NCBI GenBank assembly: GCA_965196985.1
Contig: CBDALO010000201.1
Span: 1-64,000, forward strand
DNA from: 2-12-FULL-35-23 sp965196985
GTDB taxonomy: Bacteria > Pseudomonadota > Gammaproteobacteria > UBA12402
Reading direction: 5' to 3'
Length of the DNA: 64,000 nt
Position numbers and translations under genes: made by a program. A model generated the notes under the pieces. The model was not told where the DNA came from. It saw nothing but the letters and a program-made list of their open reading frames with translations, and made no database searches. Shown piece by piece: positions 25,513-35,225 of the stretch; positions within the stretch are counted from its first letter, which is position 1; the number at the start of each line of letters is the position of its first letter.

Positions 25513-27852
25513 ATGGGTGCTGGCTCTGATTTAAAAGATAAAATTAAACGTGATACAGGAATTACAGTATATAAAATTACTGATTATGAGGTTGAAGACG
25601 CTAACAAACTTTATGACTTATTAACAGATGAAACCAATCAAATAAAGAGTTGGTTGTTATCTATTTCTCAGAATGGTAGAGAAACTATACCGTTTGACAT
25701 AGCGGTAAATTTAGCTAGCGACAAACAAGTACTAAATTACCTTACTTCAATGGTTCAATCCAAACATATTTCAATTTCAAATAATACAGATTTAAAATTG
25801 ATTAGGGATATTATTGTATCTTCACGCCCAGATTATTTCACTTGCTTATTGTTAGTAGCAAGAAATAATGATCTTGACGCCTTATATAACATGGTAGTAA
25901 TGGATATACAAGCTAGTGGCTATCGGGAAGACAGAGCTAGTCGATACTATGACAGCATTATTGCTGTAGCTAATGGTAATAACGGTATGATAAGTCATGA
26001 CCAGCTGAGATGGTTATCAAACCAAAGTCAAAGTTTTCAAAGTATGATGAACTCTATAGCAGGAGCGCAAAGTAACAGCATCAATCAAGAGGGCCTTAAA
26101 AAATTACATGATGATCCTAGTAAAGACTCATTTTATAATGATGTAGATGTTTTATCTATATTTAATAAACGTGGCGTTGTGGGTCTTAGCCACGCTAATT
26201 CTTTATACGATACGGCAATAGCGCTTTACGAGAAAGAGATTAAGCTGGGTAATGCCTCTGCGATGCGTAATCGCGCATATATGCATCAACTCGGCCTGGG
26301 TGGCTTAAAAGATTACGCGGCGGCAATAGCGCTTTACGAGCAAGCGATTAAGCTGGGTGATGCCCGTGCGATGAGTGGCCGCGCATATATGCATGAACAC
26401 GGCCTGGGTGGCTCAAAAGATTACGCGGCGGCAATAGCGCTTTACGAGAAAGCGATTAAGCTGGGTGATGCCTCTGCGATGAATAACCGCGCATATATGC
26501 ATCAACACGGCCTGGGTGGCTCAAAAGATTACGCGGCGGCAATAGCGCTTTACGAGAAAGCGATTGAGCTGGGTGATGCCACTGCGATGTGTAATCGCGC
26601 ATATATGCATGAACACGGCCTGGGTGGCTCAAAAGATTACGCGGCGGCAATAGCGCTTTACGAGAAAGCGATTAAGTTGGGTAATGCCACTGCGATACGT
26701 AATCGCGCATATATGCATCAACACGGCCTGGGTGGCTCAAAAGATTACGCGGCGGCAATAGTGCTTTACGAGCAAGCGATTAAGCTGGGTAATGCCTATG
26801 CGATGCGTAATCGCGCATATATGCATCAACACGGCCTGGGTGGCTCAAAAGATTACGCGGCGGCAATAGTGCTTTACGAGCTAGCGATTAAACTGGGTAA
26901 TGCCTCTGCGATGCGTAATCGCGCATATATGCATGAACACGGCCTGGGTGGCTCAAAAGATTACGCGGCGGCAATAGCGCTTTACGAGAAAGCGATTAAG
27001 TTGGGTAATGCCACTGCGATACGTAATCGCGCATATATGCATCAACACGGCCTGGGTGGCTCAAAAGATTACGCGGCGGCAATAGTGCTTTACGAGAAAG
27101 CGATTGAGCTGGGTAATGCCTGTGCGATGCGTAATCGCGCATATATGCATCAACACGGCCTGGGTGGCTCAAAAGATTACGCGACGGCAATAGCGCTTTA
27201 CGAGAAAGCGATTAAGCTGGGTAATGCCACTGCGATGAATGACCGCGCATATATGCATCGACACGGCCTGGGTGGCTCAAAAGATTACGTGGCGGCAATA
27301 GTGCTTTACGATCGAGCGGTTGTATCGTTCAGCAACTTCCTAGATCGCGAAATAAGCGATCTTCTGAGCACTGGTAGTCAATTCTTTACGCCGAATAACT
27401 TAATAAATGCTCTTCTTCCACGATTGAAAACTGGAGAAACGGTTTCTACTTCTATTTATCAGTGGTTAATAAGGCATAAAAAAGAGTTACTGAAACAGAT
27501 TTTAGTTGGCGAGGATGATGATACAGAAAAGTATAAAGTAATTCATTCTGCACTTACTGATCAGGACCATGTTTTATATAAAATATTTTACAAAAAGACT
27601 GGGTTTACACCTGTGAGCGTGGATAAGCCAAAATCAAATTTAGGACAGCTTAGAATAAAACATGATGAGCTTGCTACAAATCTTAACCTTCCTGTATATG
27701 ACGCAGGTAAATTTATGTCTAACAGTTCAGCGTCTTTTTTTACGAATGCTTCTACTGCTAAAGTTGATACCTGTTGCGAACCAAGAGATGCTGTAGATGA
27801 TTGTGAAGGATATGGGTCGGTTTTTAATAGTATTACAGATGCAGGATTGTAA
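25513..27852 (+). CDS. Sel1-repeat protein, candidate host-interaction factor
   Basis: 779 residues. The first 230 residues are alpha-helical by composition and match no family I know. Residues 230-600 are ten full 36-residue Sel1 (TPR-like) repeats plus a part, each near Y-A-A-A-I-A-L-Y-E-K-A-I-K-L-G-N-A with R-A-Y-M-H-x-H-G-L-G-G. About 180 unique residues follow. There is no signal peptide or membrane segment. Sel1 proteins scaffold protein complexes, and in intracellular bacteria several are secreted effectors; that role is inference here. The ATG has TTGAGGAAACTTAGTT before it. It is the only non-transposition gene of the composite transposon. Confidence 0.8.
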   Translation: MGAGSDLKDKIKRDTGITVYKITDYEVEDANKLYDLLTDETNQIKSWLLSISQNGRETIPFDIAVNLASDKQVLNYLTSMVQSKHISISNNTDLKLIRDIIVSSRPDYFTCLLLVARNNDLDALYNMVVMDIQASGYREDRASRYYDSIIAVANGNNGMISHDQLRWLSNQSQSFQSMMNSIAGAQSNSINQEGLKKLHDDPSKDSFYNDVDVLSIFNKRGVVGLSHANSLYDTAIALYEKEIKLGNASAMRNRAYMHQLGLGGLKDYAAAIALYEQAIKLGDARAMSGRAYMHEHGLGGSKDYAAAIALYEKAIKLGDASAMNNRAYMHQHGLGGSKDYAAAIALYEKAIELGDATAMCNRAYMHEHGLGGSKDYAAAIALYEKAIKLGNATAIRNRAYMHQHGLGGSKDYAAAIVLYEQAIKLGNAYAMRNRAYMHQHGLGGSKDYAAAIVLYELAIKLGNASAMRNRAYMHEHGLGGSKDYAAAIALYEKAIKLGNATAIRNRAYMHQHGLGGSKDYAAAIVLYEKAIELGNACAMRNRAYMHQHGLGGSKDYATAIALYEKAIKLGNATAMNDRAYMHRHGLGGSKDYVAAIVLYDRAVVSFSNFLDREISDLLSTGSQFFTPNNLINALLPRLKTGETVSTSIYQWLIRHKKELLKQILVGEDDDTEKYKVIHSALTDQDHVLYKIFYKKTGFTPVSVDKPKSNLGQLRIKHDELATNLNLPVYDAGKFMSNSSASFFTNASTAKVDTCCEPRDAVDDCEGYGSVFNSITDAGL
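26200..27312 (+). repeat. Tandem 108-bp repeats coding for Sel1 units
   Basis: Ten units, nearly identical in DNA. Changes cluster at a few codons (the residue after LGN/D-A and the Q/E/R of M-H-x-H). This implies recent amplification or repeat homogenisation and likely copy-number variation between strains. Confidence 0.9.
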
Positions 27853-27890
27853 GAGCCTACCTGGAAAAGAGAAGGCTCTCTTGGGTTTTA
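27852..27890 (+). terminator. Probable terminator of the Sel1-repeat gene
   Basis: AGAGCC pairs with GGCTCT, followed within a few bases by TTGGGTTTTATT. It begins at the stop codon. The rest of the 290-bp gap to 28141 holds no gene that I can see. Confidence 0.45.
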
Positions 27891-28433
27891 TTAGTATCCG
27901 TTCAATATCAGCATGATTTGAAAATAATTCAAAAAGTTCTTGACAGCTTTTTCGTGCAAATTTGGAAATTTTATATTGGAATCATCGTGTGTCATAAAAG
28001 CATGATGTGCGCTCTATAACAACGCTGTATGCTCGGATTATTTTTTCATCGATCAGGTTCATGGCTTAAAAATAATTTCAGCAGTACGGCCATCTGTGTG
28101 GGGAAAATTTACCTTTTCAAACCCGTGGTATACTCTTCCTATGAAAAAACAACCTGACAAATCAGTTTTAGCCGATCTCATTGAGAGATTTAATAATACT
28201 GTTACACCAACAGCACTAGAAACAGATTTTAGCAATGTATGTGAAAGTCAGGCTGAGAAAATCATAAAGCTAGAAGACAAGGTGCAATCGTTAAATAACG
28301 CATTAAATAAACATAAAGGTGAGCAAGGAAAGCCTAATGTTAGAAAGCAAACGCGCGCTAACAAGGACAAGGATCATTCCTCCGAGAAGGATAGAAAAGG
28401 AAATAAAACCAATAAAACTAGAAGGCCAAAATC

Positions 28434-29965
28434 GATAGAGCGTTATTTTGTCTGTAAAAACCAACTTCAGTACTTAGAAAAACCTTTAAAATTCTAAATG
28501 GCACTCTATTGTACCTGTCTCATCGCATAATATCTTAAATTAATTATGCTAATCAATCTAAAAAATTATTTATACCTCAAATTTTTCTCCTCTCAAAATA
28601 AATTATTAACTTTTAGGTAATAGCAATTATATCTCGTTAATAAGAACAAGAATGATCTATCCTAAAACCCTATGAAGCCTTATTATTCACTTCAACTTAA
28701 GTATCTAGGTGATCCGCTCCACTGGTCATCAATTTCCACTAAAACAGCTGATACGAGCCTTAGGCACGATTCAGTATTAGGGAAAATTCCAACTGTATGC
28801 GTCCTTCTTTTTACCTCTCTGTTTACGCGCTCAGCTATGTTACTGGTTCTTAATCTTTTTTGATGCAGCCTGTCAAAGTTCATCACTACTAAGCCCTCCG
28901 GTATATTCACTTCCAACCAAGAAGAAAGCTCTGGTGCTGTTTGCTGATATTTATCTACCGCCATAGCCAATAGTCTTTCCGACTCATGAATGTTTGAGGC
29001 ATTAAATATAGCTGTAATCTCCTCAGCTACTGGTTCCTTCATTGAGCGCTTTGGTATGTGAGCCTGAGCATTTTGCTGCAAATGAAATTGGCAGCGTTGC
29101 CAAGGAATACTGGGGAACACAGCTCTTCTAGCGGCTTTTAGGCCAGTATGAGCGTCGCTAGTAATCAACTCAATACCATGTATACCTCGCTCAACCAACT
29201 GCTGAAGAAAATCACGCCAATGTACCTCAGCCTCTGATAACGCAACAGAAACACCTAGCACTGTTCTCTTGCCGGTTGATTCATCAAAGCCATAGGCTAT
29301 CAATACCGCACAGTCTTGTACTGTGCCGCTAGTGCGCACCTTCTCATAACGTGCATCTAGCCAAAGATATTTTATCTTTCCTAACGGCTTATTTCGCCAT
29401 TTCTTTAAATCTTCATCCAACAATTTAGCGCAACGGCTTACCTCTGTGCTTGAAATATCTGTTCCACAGAGTTGCTTTAGCACCTTTTCAACTTTGCGCG
29501 TGGAAACCCCATGCACATACATTTCAGCGACAGCCAGCTTAAGTGCTCTATCAGAGCGTACACCTCGCTCTAAGACTGATGGATAGAAGGCTTCATTGGA
29601 GTCTCTAACCTGCGGTATCTGTAGCTCAAGCTGACCTTGACCTGTGTTAATTAACCTTGGTTTAAAGCCGTTCGCATATCCGTTTCTATCGCCAGTTCGC
29701 TCATAAGGACTAGCATTTAAATGGCGCTCCCTTTCTATTAACATAGCCTCATTCATCAACCTGGAGACAAGCTTAGGTAAACCTTCAAACCCCTCCATCG
29801 CTAAAACATGTATGGCTTCTTCGATTAAGTTCTCATTTTTATAGCAGCTCATTGTCATTCCTCTTTTTTGGTTAAGTTTACCTTAAAAGGAATTTCTAAT
29901 CTGACTGAGTCGCCTGCTTATTTTCAGCAAGTCAATGGAATTTACAGAAAGGATGGCGCACTAGC
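28434..29965 (-). mobile_element. IS256-family element, copy 2 (complete, about 1.53 kb)
   Basis: Imperfect ends GATAGAGCGTTATTTTGTCT and (inverted) GCTAGTGCGCCATCCTTTCT, flanked by CCAAAATC (28426-28433 and 29966-29973). Confidence 0.92.
28692..29858 (-). CDS. IS256/Mutator-family transposase, copy 2
   Basis: 388 residues, differing from copy 1 at a few positions (for example EALP to EGLP near the start). The catalytic motifs are the same, and the gene is intact inside a complete element, so it is probably active. Confidence 0.92.
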   Translation of the reverse strand: MTMSCYKNENLIEEAIHVLAMEGFEGLPKLVSRLMNEAMLIERERHLNASPYERTGDRNGYANGFKPRLINTGQGQLELQIPQVRDSNEAFYPSVLERGVRSDRALKLAVAEMYVHGVSTRKVEKVLKQLCGTDISSTEVSRCAKLLDEDLKKWRNKPLGKIKYLWLDARYEKVRTSGTVQDCAVLIAYGFDESTGKRTVLGVSVALSEAEVHWRDFLQQLVERGIHGIELITSDAHTGLKAARRAVFPSIPWQRCQFHLQQNAQAHIPKRSMKEPVAEEITAIFNASNIHESERLLAMAVDKYQQTAPELSSWLEVNIPEGLVVMNFDRLHQKRLRTSNIAERVNREVKRRTHTVGIFPNTESCLRLVSAVLVEIDDQWSGSPRYLS

Positions 29966-30450
29966 CCAAAATCTAGTAAAAAAAATCTCGAAGTCTCTAA
30001 TACAGTGACACTAACAATTAATCCAGATTCGCTGCCCAGCGATGCTGTGCCAAATGGCTCTAAGAAAACACTTATCCAGGATATAAAAATTGCTGCTAAT
30101 AACACTCTTTTTTTGCGCCAACAATATTACTCCCCTTCTGAAAACAAACACTATACAGCACCTCTGCCAACTGGTTATGAGGGCCAGTTCGGCCCTACTA
30201 TTAAAAGCTGGACAAGCTTCCTAAATACTCAAGGTGGTATGACGCTAGAAAGCCTTGAGACATTTTATAAAACCGCCAACATAGATATTAGTAAATCAAC
30301 CATCCATAGCTTCACAATTAAAACACCTACGATACTTGAGCCCGAGAAGGTAGAAGTTGTGAAGGCAGGTTTACAATCCACGAACTACCAGCACCTAGAT
30401 GACACCAACGCTAGAGAGGATGGGAAAAACCGTTATGTTAATGTATTGGG

Positions 30451-31837
30451 GGGTGCTGCCTTTATATAATGTAGAAAATATAGCATAATATACACTTTAA
30501 CTTGATTACGGATGGTGTTTGGATGTTAGCTAGAATTCTCTCTGATGAAAATAATGAATTAACTATTGAGCTCAAGCTTCCACTAAAAGGATCCATGCTT
30601 GAATGTGAGGATGCAATTCTTGACGGCCTTAATGAGGTTGGAACATTAGCCACTGAAAAAGCTTTAAGTAAGTTTGATGCAGATGGCTCTCCTATCCATG
30701 TTGAAAAAATAAAGCTAACAGCACGAAGTAGAGATGAAGCAAATTATCAAACGCCTTATGGAGTTGCTCGAGTTAAGCGTTATGTTTATCAAACCTCTAA
30801 AGGCGGGAAGATCTTTTGTCCTTTAGAAGATAAGGCTAGAATTATCCAAGGATCAACACCGCGATTTGCAAAAATAATCTCACATAAATACTCAAACTTA
30901 CCTGCTCCTAGTGTTATTGATGATCTCAAGGTCAATCATAACCGTAAAATCTCACATTCATACTTGCAACGGGCAACTGATTTTGTTGGCGGTATTGCAC
31001 AAGCCAAAGAGGCTGAGTGGGAATATGAAGAGCCAAAGCTTGATGCAGGCATTGAGATGCTAAGTATTAGCTTAGATGGTGCATATGTTCTCACCGTTGA
31101 TGATGGTTATAGAGAGAGCATGGTTGGAACTATTTCCATGTATGATAAGCATGGTGCACGCCTGCACACAACCTACGTTGCAGCATCACCAGAATATGGA
31201 AAAGATGAATTCTTTAATAGGCTTGAAAAGGAAATAAAGCTGAAAAAGAAATATTACCCTGATGCTAAAACAATTGGCGTTGCTGATGGAGCAAAAAATA
31301 ATTGGCCATTTCTAAAAAAACATACTGATACGCAAATTTTAGATTTTTGGCATGCAACTGAATATCTCGGCGAAGCATCAAAGGCAGTATTTACCAAAAA
31401 ATCTGAAAGAGATGAGCGTGATGTTTGGCTCGAAGAGAGATGTCATGACTTAAAGCACAAGAAAGGTGCGGCAGGTAGAATACTTGCTGAGCTTAAAGAG
31501 CATCTAAATAAAAAACTGAATAAATCGCTTAGAGAAAAGCTAGAAGGAACAATTACGTATTTTGAAAATAATATTAAAGAAAAGCGAATGTCGTATCATA
31601 ATTTGATTAAGCAGAATGCACCAATTGGCTCTGGCGTCACTGAAGCAGCATGTAAAACAATTGTTAAACAAAGATTAGGCGGATCAGGAATGCGCTGGAA
31701 AGACAAGGGAATGAAAATCGTTTTATGCTTGAGAACACTAGTAAAGACTAAAGGCAGATGGGATCAGTTTTGGGAGAAGGTCAATGATTTTGGCGTGCCA
31801 GCAGCAATATAGCCTACATTATATAGAGGCAGCACCC
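30451..31837 (+). mobile_element. ISKra4-family element, copy 2
   Basis: Inverted ends GGGTGCTGCC. It forms the right boundary of the composite transposon. The left flank is a transposase gene, the right flank the end of IS256 copy 1. Confidence 0.9.
30502..31812 (+). CDS. ISKra4-family transposase, intact
   Basis: 436 residues. The DDE residues are in SISLDGAYVLTVDDG, TIGVADGAKNNWPF and IGSGVTEAACKTIVKQRL, followed by GSGMRWKDKG, the ISKra4 hallmark. It begins at TTG 30502 (ITDGVW); copy 3 has ATG at the equivalent place. It can supply transposase for the composite element. Confidence 0.88.
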   Translation: MITDGVWMLARILSDENNELTIELKLPLKGSMLECEDAILDGLNEVGTLATEKALSKFDADGSPIHVEKIKLTARSRDEANYQTPYGVARVKRYVYQTSKGGKIFCPLEDKARIIQGSTPRFAKIISHKYSNLPAPSVIDDLKVNHNRKISHSYLQRATDFVGGIAQAKEAEWEYEEPKLDAGIEMLSISLDGAYVLTVDDGYRESMVGTISMYDKHGARLHTTYVAASPEYGKDEFFNRLEKEIKLKKKYYPDAKTIGVADGAKNNWPFLKKHTDTQILDFWHATEYLGEASKAVFTKKSERDERDVWLEERCHDLKHKKGAAGRILAELKEHLNKKLNKSLREKLEGTITYFENNIKEKRMSYHNLIKQNAPIGSGVTEAACKTIVKQRLGGSGMRWKDKGMKIVLCLRTLVKTKGRWDQFWEKVNDFGVPAAI

Positions 31838-31939
31838 TTTTTTGGTTAAGTTTACCTTAAAAGGAATTTCTAATCTGACTGAGTCGCCTGCTTATTTTCA
31901 GCAAGTCAATGGAATTTACAGAAAGGATGGCGCACTAGC
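31838..31939 (-). mobile_element. Right end of IS256 copy 1
   Basis: It starts with the second TTTTTTGG and runs to the outer end GCGCACTAGC. Its outer neighbour is AGAATATG, the duplication shared with 19972-19979. It therefore belongs with 19980-21417. Confidence 0.88.
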
Positions 31940-32679
31940 AGAATATGGGTAATGGTTGCATCTTCATTCTTTGATTTTAGGCAGATTCCTATTTTTTCTA
32001 TTTCACGAATAGACAGCAGCTTTTTATTAAAGTAATCACCAGATTCATAAAGACTCTTGGCCTCTTTATCTCCCTCAAATGGCTTTCCAGCCTCTATTTT
32101 CTTAATATGCTCAGCTTTTAAAAACTTAGGGTCTTTATTGCTGTAGCTTACATGCGATAGTAGATGCACAGCCTTATCACCAGGTACTAATGCAACTGCG
32201 TTATGCGTGCTGTAACCATTGATAATATCCCCGTCCAGACTCCTTACTTTACCTAGATTTTCAGTTTGCTTGCTATGTGGCTTTCTAATATCAGAAGGAT
32301 CATGAAGAACATTAATTTTACTGGCGTGTGAAAGTTTTTCACAGCTCTGTTCTAGCAATACATCATTTGTTTTTATTGGATCTAAATCGGTGCTTTTATT
32401 TTCACCGGTAAGTGTACGAATCATCTTTTTATACTCATTGTTATCTTTTGATGAACTGAACAACTTACAACTACCTTCAGTTAATAGCTTTCCTACAATC
32501 GTCGATAGATTTTTTTAAAACAACTTTCCCAGTTAATTTTGAAAAAAGAGGGGCAGCGTAATCGGCGAAGTTTAACATTTATACTCATCTCGTTAGTCTT
32601 GTTAAAAAGACAAAGCATAGTCATTTTTACACAATATTTCAGCATTATTTTGCTGATTTAAATTTTGGGTAGTTTTCAG
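31940..32679 (-). mobile_element. IS4-family element type A, copy 3, right fragment
   Basis: The 5' part of the type A transposase gene. The short first frame starts at ATG 32578, the A7 tract is at 32510-32516, and the long frame runs to about 31950. It ends with the CTGAAAACTACCC repeat at 32679. It matches the left fragment at 19243-19979. Confidence 0.9.
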
Positions 32680-32982
32680 TAGATTAGCGCTTAAAAATCT
32701 GATCGCATATCAAGATGCTATTGACGGAAGTTAGCATGTTTTTTACTCCTAGTGGATAATTTATATTGAAACTATTTAGAATGGTTATGCGATGAGATAA
32801 ATGGAGTAGCACTTATACTGCTGACAAGCATAGACTCTCTAAAAACCTAGGTTTTTAGAGATTTGATAGCCGCTAATAACTCAGTGAAATTTGAATTATT
32901 TAGCTAGATAATAAGTGTAATTGAGAATGGAATGTATGGATTACAGTTATTGAATGTCAGAATGACCCCGTTTCTGTAATAA
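32680..32982. other. Intergenic stretch with a perfect palindrome
   Basis: AT-rich, no gene seen. CTCTAAAAACC and its complement (32837-32860) form a perfect 24-bp palindrome that could be a terminator stem or a protein site; no T-run follows. Confidence 0.4.
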
Positions 32983-33327
32983 GACCCACCGATTATTAAA
33001 GAACTGATTCAGCATGACTTGCTACAATTAATCAAGACACTTGATGGTGGAAAACACATTTCTCGGCTGGTAAAATATGCGCTAGAATATGAGAAAGACA
33101 ACTATGGTAGTGAAATTGTCACGCTGTTAGCTGAAGCACTACCTGATATGAAGGAGACGATTATGTCTGCAGCAGATCAATTACGGCAAGAAGGTATTAA
33201 ACAAGAAAAGGTTTCTATTGCCACCAATTTATTGAAAGAAGGATTAGGTGAAGACCTTGTGACTAAGGCTACTGGTCTAGATACAACAACGCTAGCTAAT
33301 CTAAAAAAAGAAATTGCAAAGCAGTAA
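32983..33327 (+). pseudogene. Rpn/PD-(D/E)XK transposase_31-type protein, C-terminal remnant
   Basis: The frame opens right after a stop at 32980 and reads KELIQHDLLQLIKTLDGG, V-K-Y-A-L-E-Y, then the tail KVSIATNLLKEGLGEDLV and a T-G-L-D-T-T-T-L-A-N-L end. Such tails end Rpn-family (YhgA-like) nucleases. The nuclease domain is missing. Confidence 0.6.
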
Positions 33328-33393
33328 GTTAGATATAACTTTTAGAGAGGTGTAAACAGTCAAGTTATTCTATCAATCGTCACTTAAAACATG

Positions 33394-35016
33394 CTACTGA
33401 TCACTCGGTAGCTCTGGCAAGCCAAGCTCTTTTAAAAAAGTATTATGCTTTTTAAAAGCGGTAGAAATATCGCTTTCTATATTATGTAGCTTTTTATTAA
33501 CCTCAGCCAAATCAATTTCCTCTTCTGGTTCTGCGGTACTCACATAACGAGAGATGTTGAGATTATAGTTATTGTTTTCTATTATCTCTTGCATAGACAC
33601 TTTACGCGAGTAGCGATCTTCTTCTTGACGAAATTGGTAGGTGGAAATAATCTTTTCTATATCTTGCGTTCTTAACTTATTTTGTCGCTTGCCTTTCTCA
33701 AAGTGCTCGCTTGCGTTAATAAAGAGTATATCATCAGGTTTTTTACATTTTTTAAGAATGACTATACAAACAGGAATACCTGTTGAGTAAAACAAGTTTG
33801 ACGGCAGTCCTATTACTGAGTCAATACTTCCATCATCTAAAAGCTTTTGCCGTATGCGTTGCTCTGCTCCACCTCGGAATAAAACACCGTGCGGCATGAT
33901 AATTGCCATTGTTCCATCATCCTTAAGGTAATGAAAGCCATGCAATAAGAAAGCAAAGTCAGCGGCTGACTTAGGTGCTAACCCGTATTGCTTGAAACGA
34001 ATGTCATCAGCGTACATGTCCAGAGGTTCCCACCTTAAGCTAAAAGGTGGATTAGCCACTATTGCATCAAAATAGGTTTTTTTAGCGGGATTGGTTTCAC
34101 GCAGCACCTCCCAATCATTCTTTAATGTATCACCATGAAAAATCTCAAACTCTGAATCTTTTAGCCCATGCAATAGCATGTTCATACGAGCTAAGTTAAA
34201 GGTAGTGATATTGCTTTCTTGACCATATATTTTTCCAATACCATGATCGCCTAGCTGGTGACGTACATTCAAAAGTAATGAGCCTGATCCACAAGCAAAA
34301 TCAAGGATACTTTCCAGGTATTTCTTTTTACCAGCTGATGGATCCTGACTATCTAGCACAACGATCCGAGAAAGAATGGTTGAGATTTGCTGAGGGGTAT
34401 AAAACTCACCTGCTTTTTTACCACCACCGGCTGCAAACTGCCCTATAAGGTATTCATAGGCATCGCCTAATGTATCTTGATCGGTTGAAAATTCAGCGAG
34501 CCCATCAGCGATCTTACTAATGATCGCACATAATTTATCGTTTCGATCTACAGGGCGTTTACCTAGTTTTTCGGAATTAAGATTGATTTCAGAAAATAAG
34601 CCTTGGAAGGTGCTTTGGAAGGATTCGTTTTCAATGTAATTAAAACCATCCTCTAGTGTTTTAAGCAGTTCTTTGTTATGGGTTCGTGCCAGTTCGGCAA
34701 TATTGCCCCACAAGTAATTAGGTTTGATAACATAATGCATGCGTCTTCGCATGACTCTCTCAAATTCTTTAACATCAGTCTTTGAGCTTTGCTCATACCA
34801 ATACTGTAGTGGTGTAATATTATCCAAGCATGAAACTTGAGGATACTCCTCACCAAGTTCGTTTTTAGCTGCTTCTTCATAATTATCGGATAAATAGCGT
34901 AAAAATAAAAAGGATAACATGTAATCCCTAAAGTCATCCGCATTCATTGCACCGCGTAACTTATCGGCGATTGCCCAAAGAATCTTACCAAGCTTTTTTT
35001 GCTGTTCTTCAGTCAT
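33394..35016 (-). CDS. hsdM: Type I restriction-modification methyltransferase subunit
   Basis: 540 residues, full length. It has an HsdM N-terminal domain (L-G-K-I-L-W-A-I-A-D-K-L-R-G), SAM motif DFACGSGSLLL (about 239-249) and catalytic ANPPF (about 321-325), with the lead-in GEFYTPQQI. It methylates adenine when joined by HsdS. It is the last gene of a minus-strand operon after hsdS and an AAA ATPase. With hsdS truncated and no hsdR in the window, restriction is not possible from these genes, and HsdM alone normally lacks sequence specificity. Confidence 0.93.
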   Translation of the reverse strand: MTEEQQKKLGKILWAIADKLRGAMNADDFRDYMLSFLFLRYLSDNYEEAAKNELGEEYPQVSCLDNITPLQYWYEQSSKTDVKEFERVMRRRMHYVIKPNYLWGNIAELARTHNKELLKTLEDGFNYIENESFQSTFQGLFSEINLNSEKLGKRPVDRNDKLCAIISKIADGLAEFSTDQDTLGDAYEYLIGQFAAGGGKKAGEFYTPQQISTILSRIVVLDSQDPSAGKKKYLESILDFACGSGSLLLNVRHQLGDHGIGKIYGQESNITTFNLARMNMLLHGLKDSEFEIFHGDTLKNDWEVLRETNPAKKTYFDAIVANPPFSLRWEPLDMYADDIRFKQYGLAPKSAADFAFLLHGFHYLKDDGTMAIIMPHGVLFRGGAEQRIRQKLLDDGSIDSVIGLPSNLFYSTGIPVCIVILKKCKKPDDILFINASEHFEKGKRQNKLRTQDIEKIISTYQFRQEEDRYSRKVSMQEIIENNNYNLNISRYVSTAEPEEEIDLAEVNKKLHNIESDISTAFKKHNTFLKELGLPELPSDQ

Positions 35017-35225
35017 ATTGTTAATCCTCTTGCTTTTGTTCTGCTAACGCTGAAAATATCTCATCGTTAAAGTCATAATTCTGTAAAAAGTCATTCAATA
35101 TCTGCCTGAAAAACTCTTTGTTTTCTTGCAACATTTGTTGCGGCTCATAAAGTGAATAATTGCCGTGGTTAAGGATATTGATCAGGCGAGTATGTAATAA
35201 ACCCTCTTTGTCATCATTGTCTTTC

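Larger units (their letters stand above)
28141..30450 (+). pseudogene. IS66-like transposase, split by IS256 and cut by ISKra4
   Basis: The ATG at 28141 starts a Lys-rich coiled N-terminus. IS256 (28434-29965) splits the gene, duplicating CCAAAATC. Rejoining gives R-R-P-K-S-S-K-K-N-L and then a domain with LRQQYYSPSENKHYTAPLP and GYEGQFGPTIKSW, running to E-K-V-E-V-V-K-A-G and HLDDTNAREDGKN. This text is typical of IS66-related transposases. The catalytic 3' half is absent beyond 30450, where ISKra4 begins. Confidence 0.7.
21418..31837. mobile_element. Composite transposon bounded by two inverted ISKra4-like elements
   Basis: Both outer edges are the same ISKra4 end (GGGTGCTGCCTCTATATAAT, inverted at the right). 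The 8-bp TTTTTTGG lies immediately outside on each side, as a target duplication of one insertion event. The cargo is an IS66 element, a Sel1-repeat gene and a broken IS66-like transposase gene holding an IS256. The left ISKra4 transposase is frameshifted and the right one intact. The inverted arrangement argues against integration by simple homologous recombination. Confidence 0.8.

Noticed and set aside
26200..27312. Regular tandem repeats that could suggest a CRISPR array
   Set aside because: The period is 108 bp without alternating unique spacers, and the repeats are in frame and encode Sel1 units.
28434..28497. Fusion of an IS66-like protein to a short C-terminal tail (also 46124-46186)
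   Set aside because: The tail is encoded by the IS256 end and arises wherever IS256 lands in that frame, so it is an insertion artefact and not a domain.
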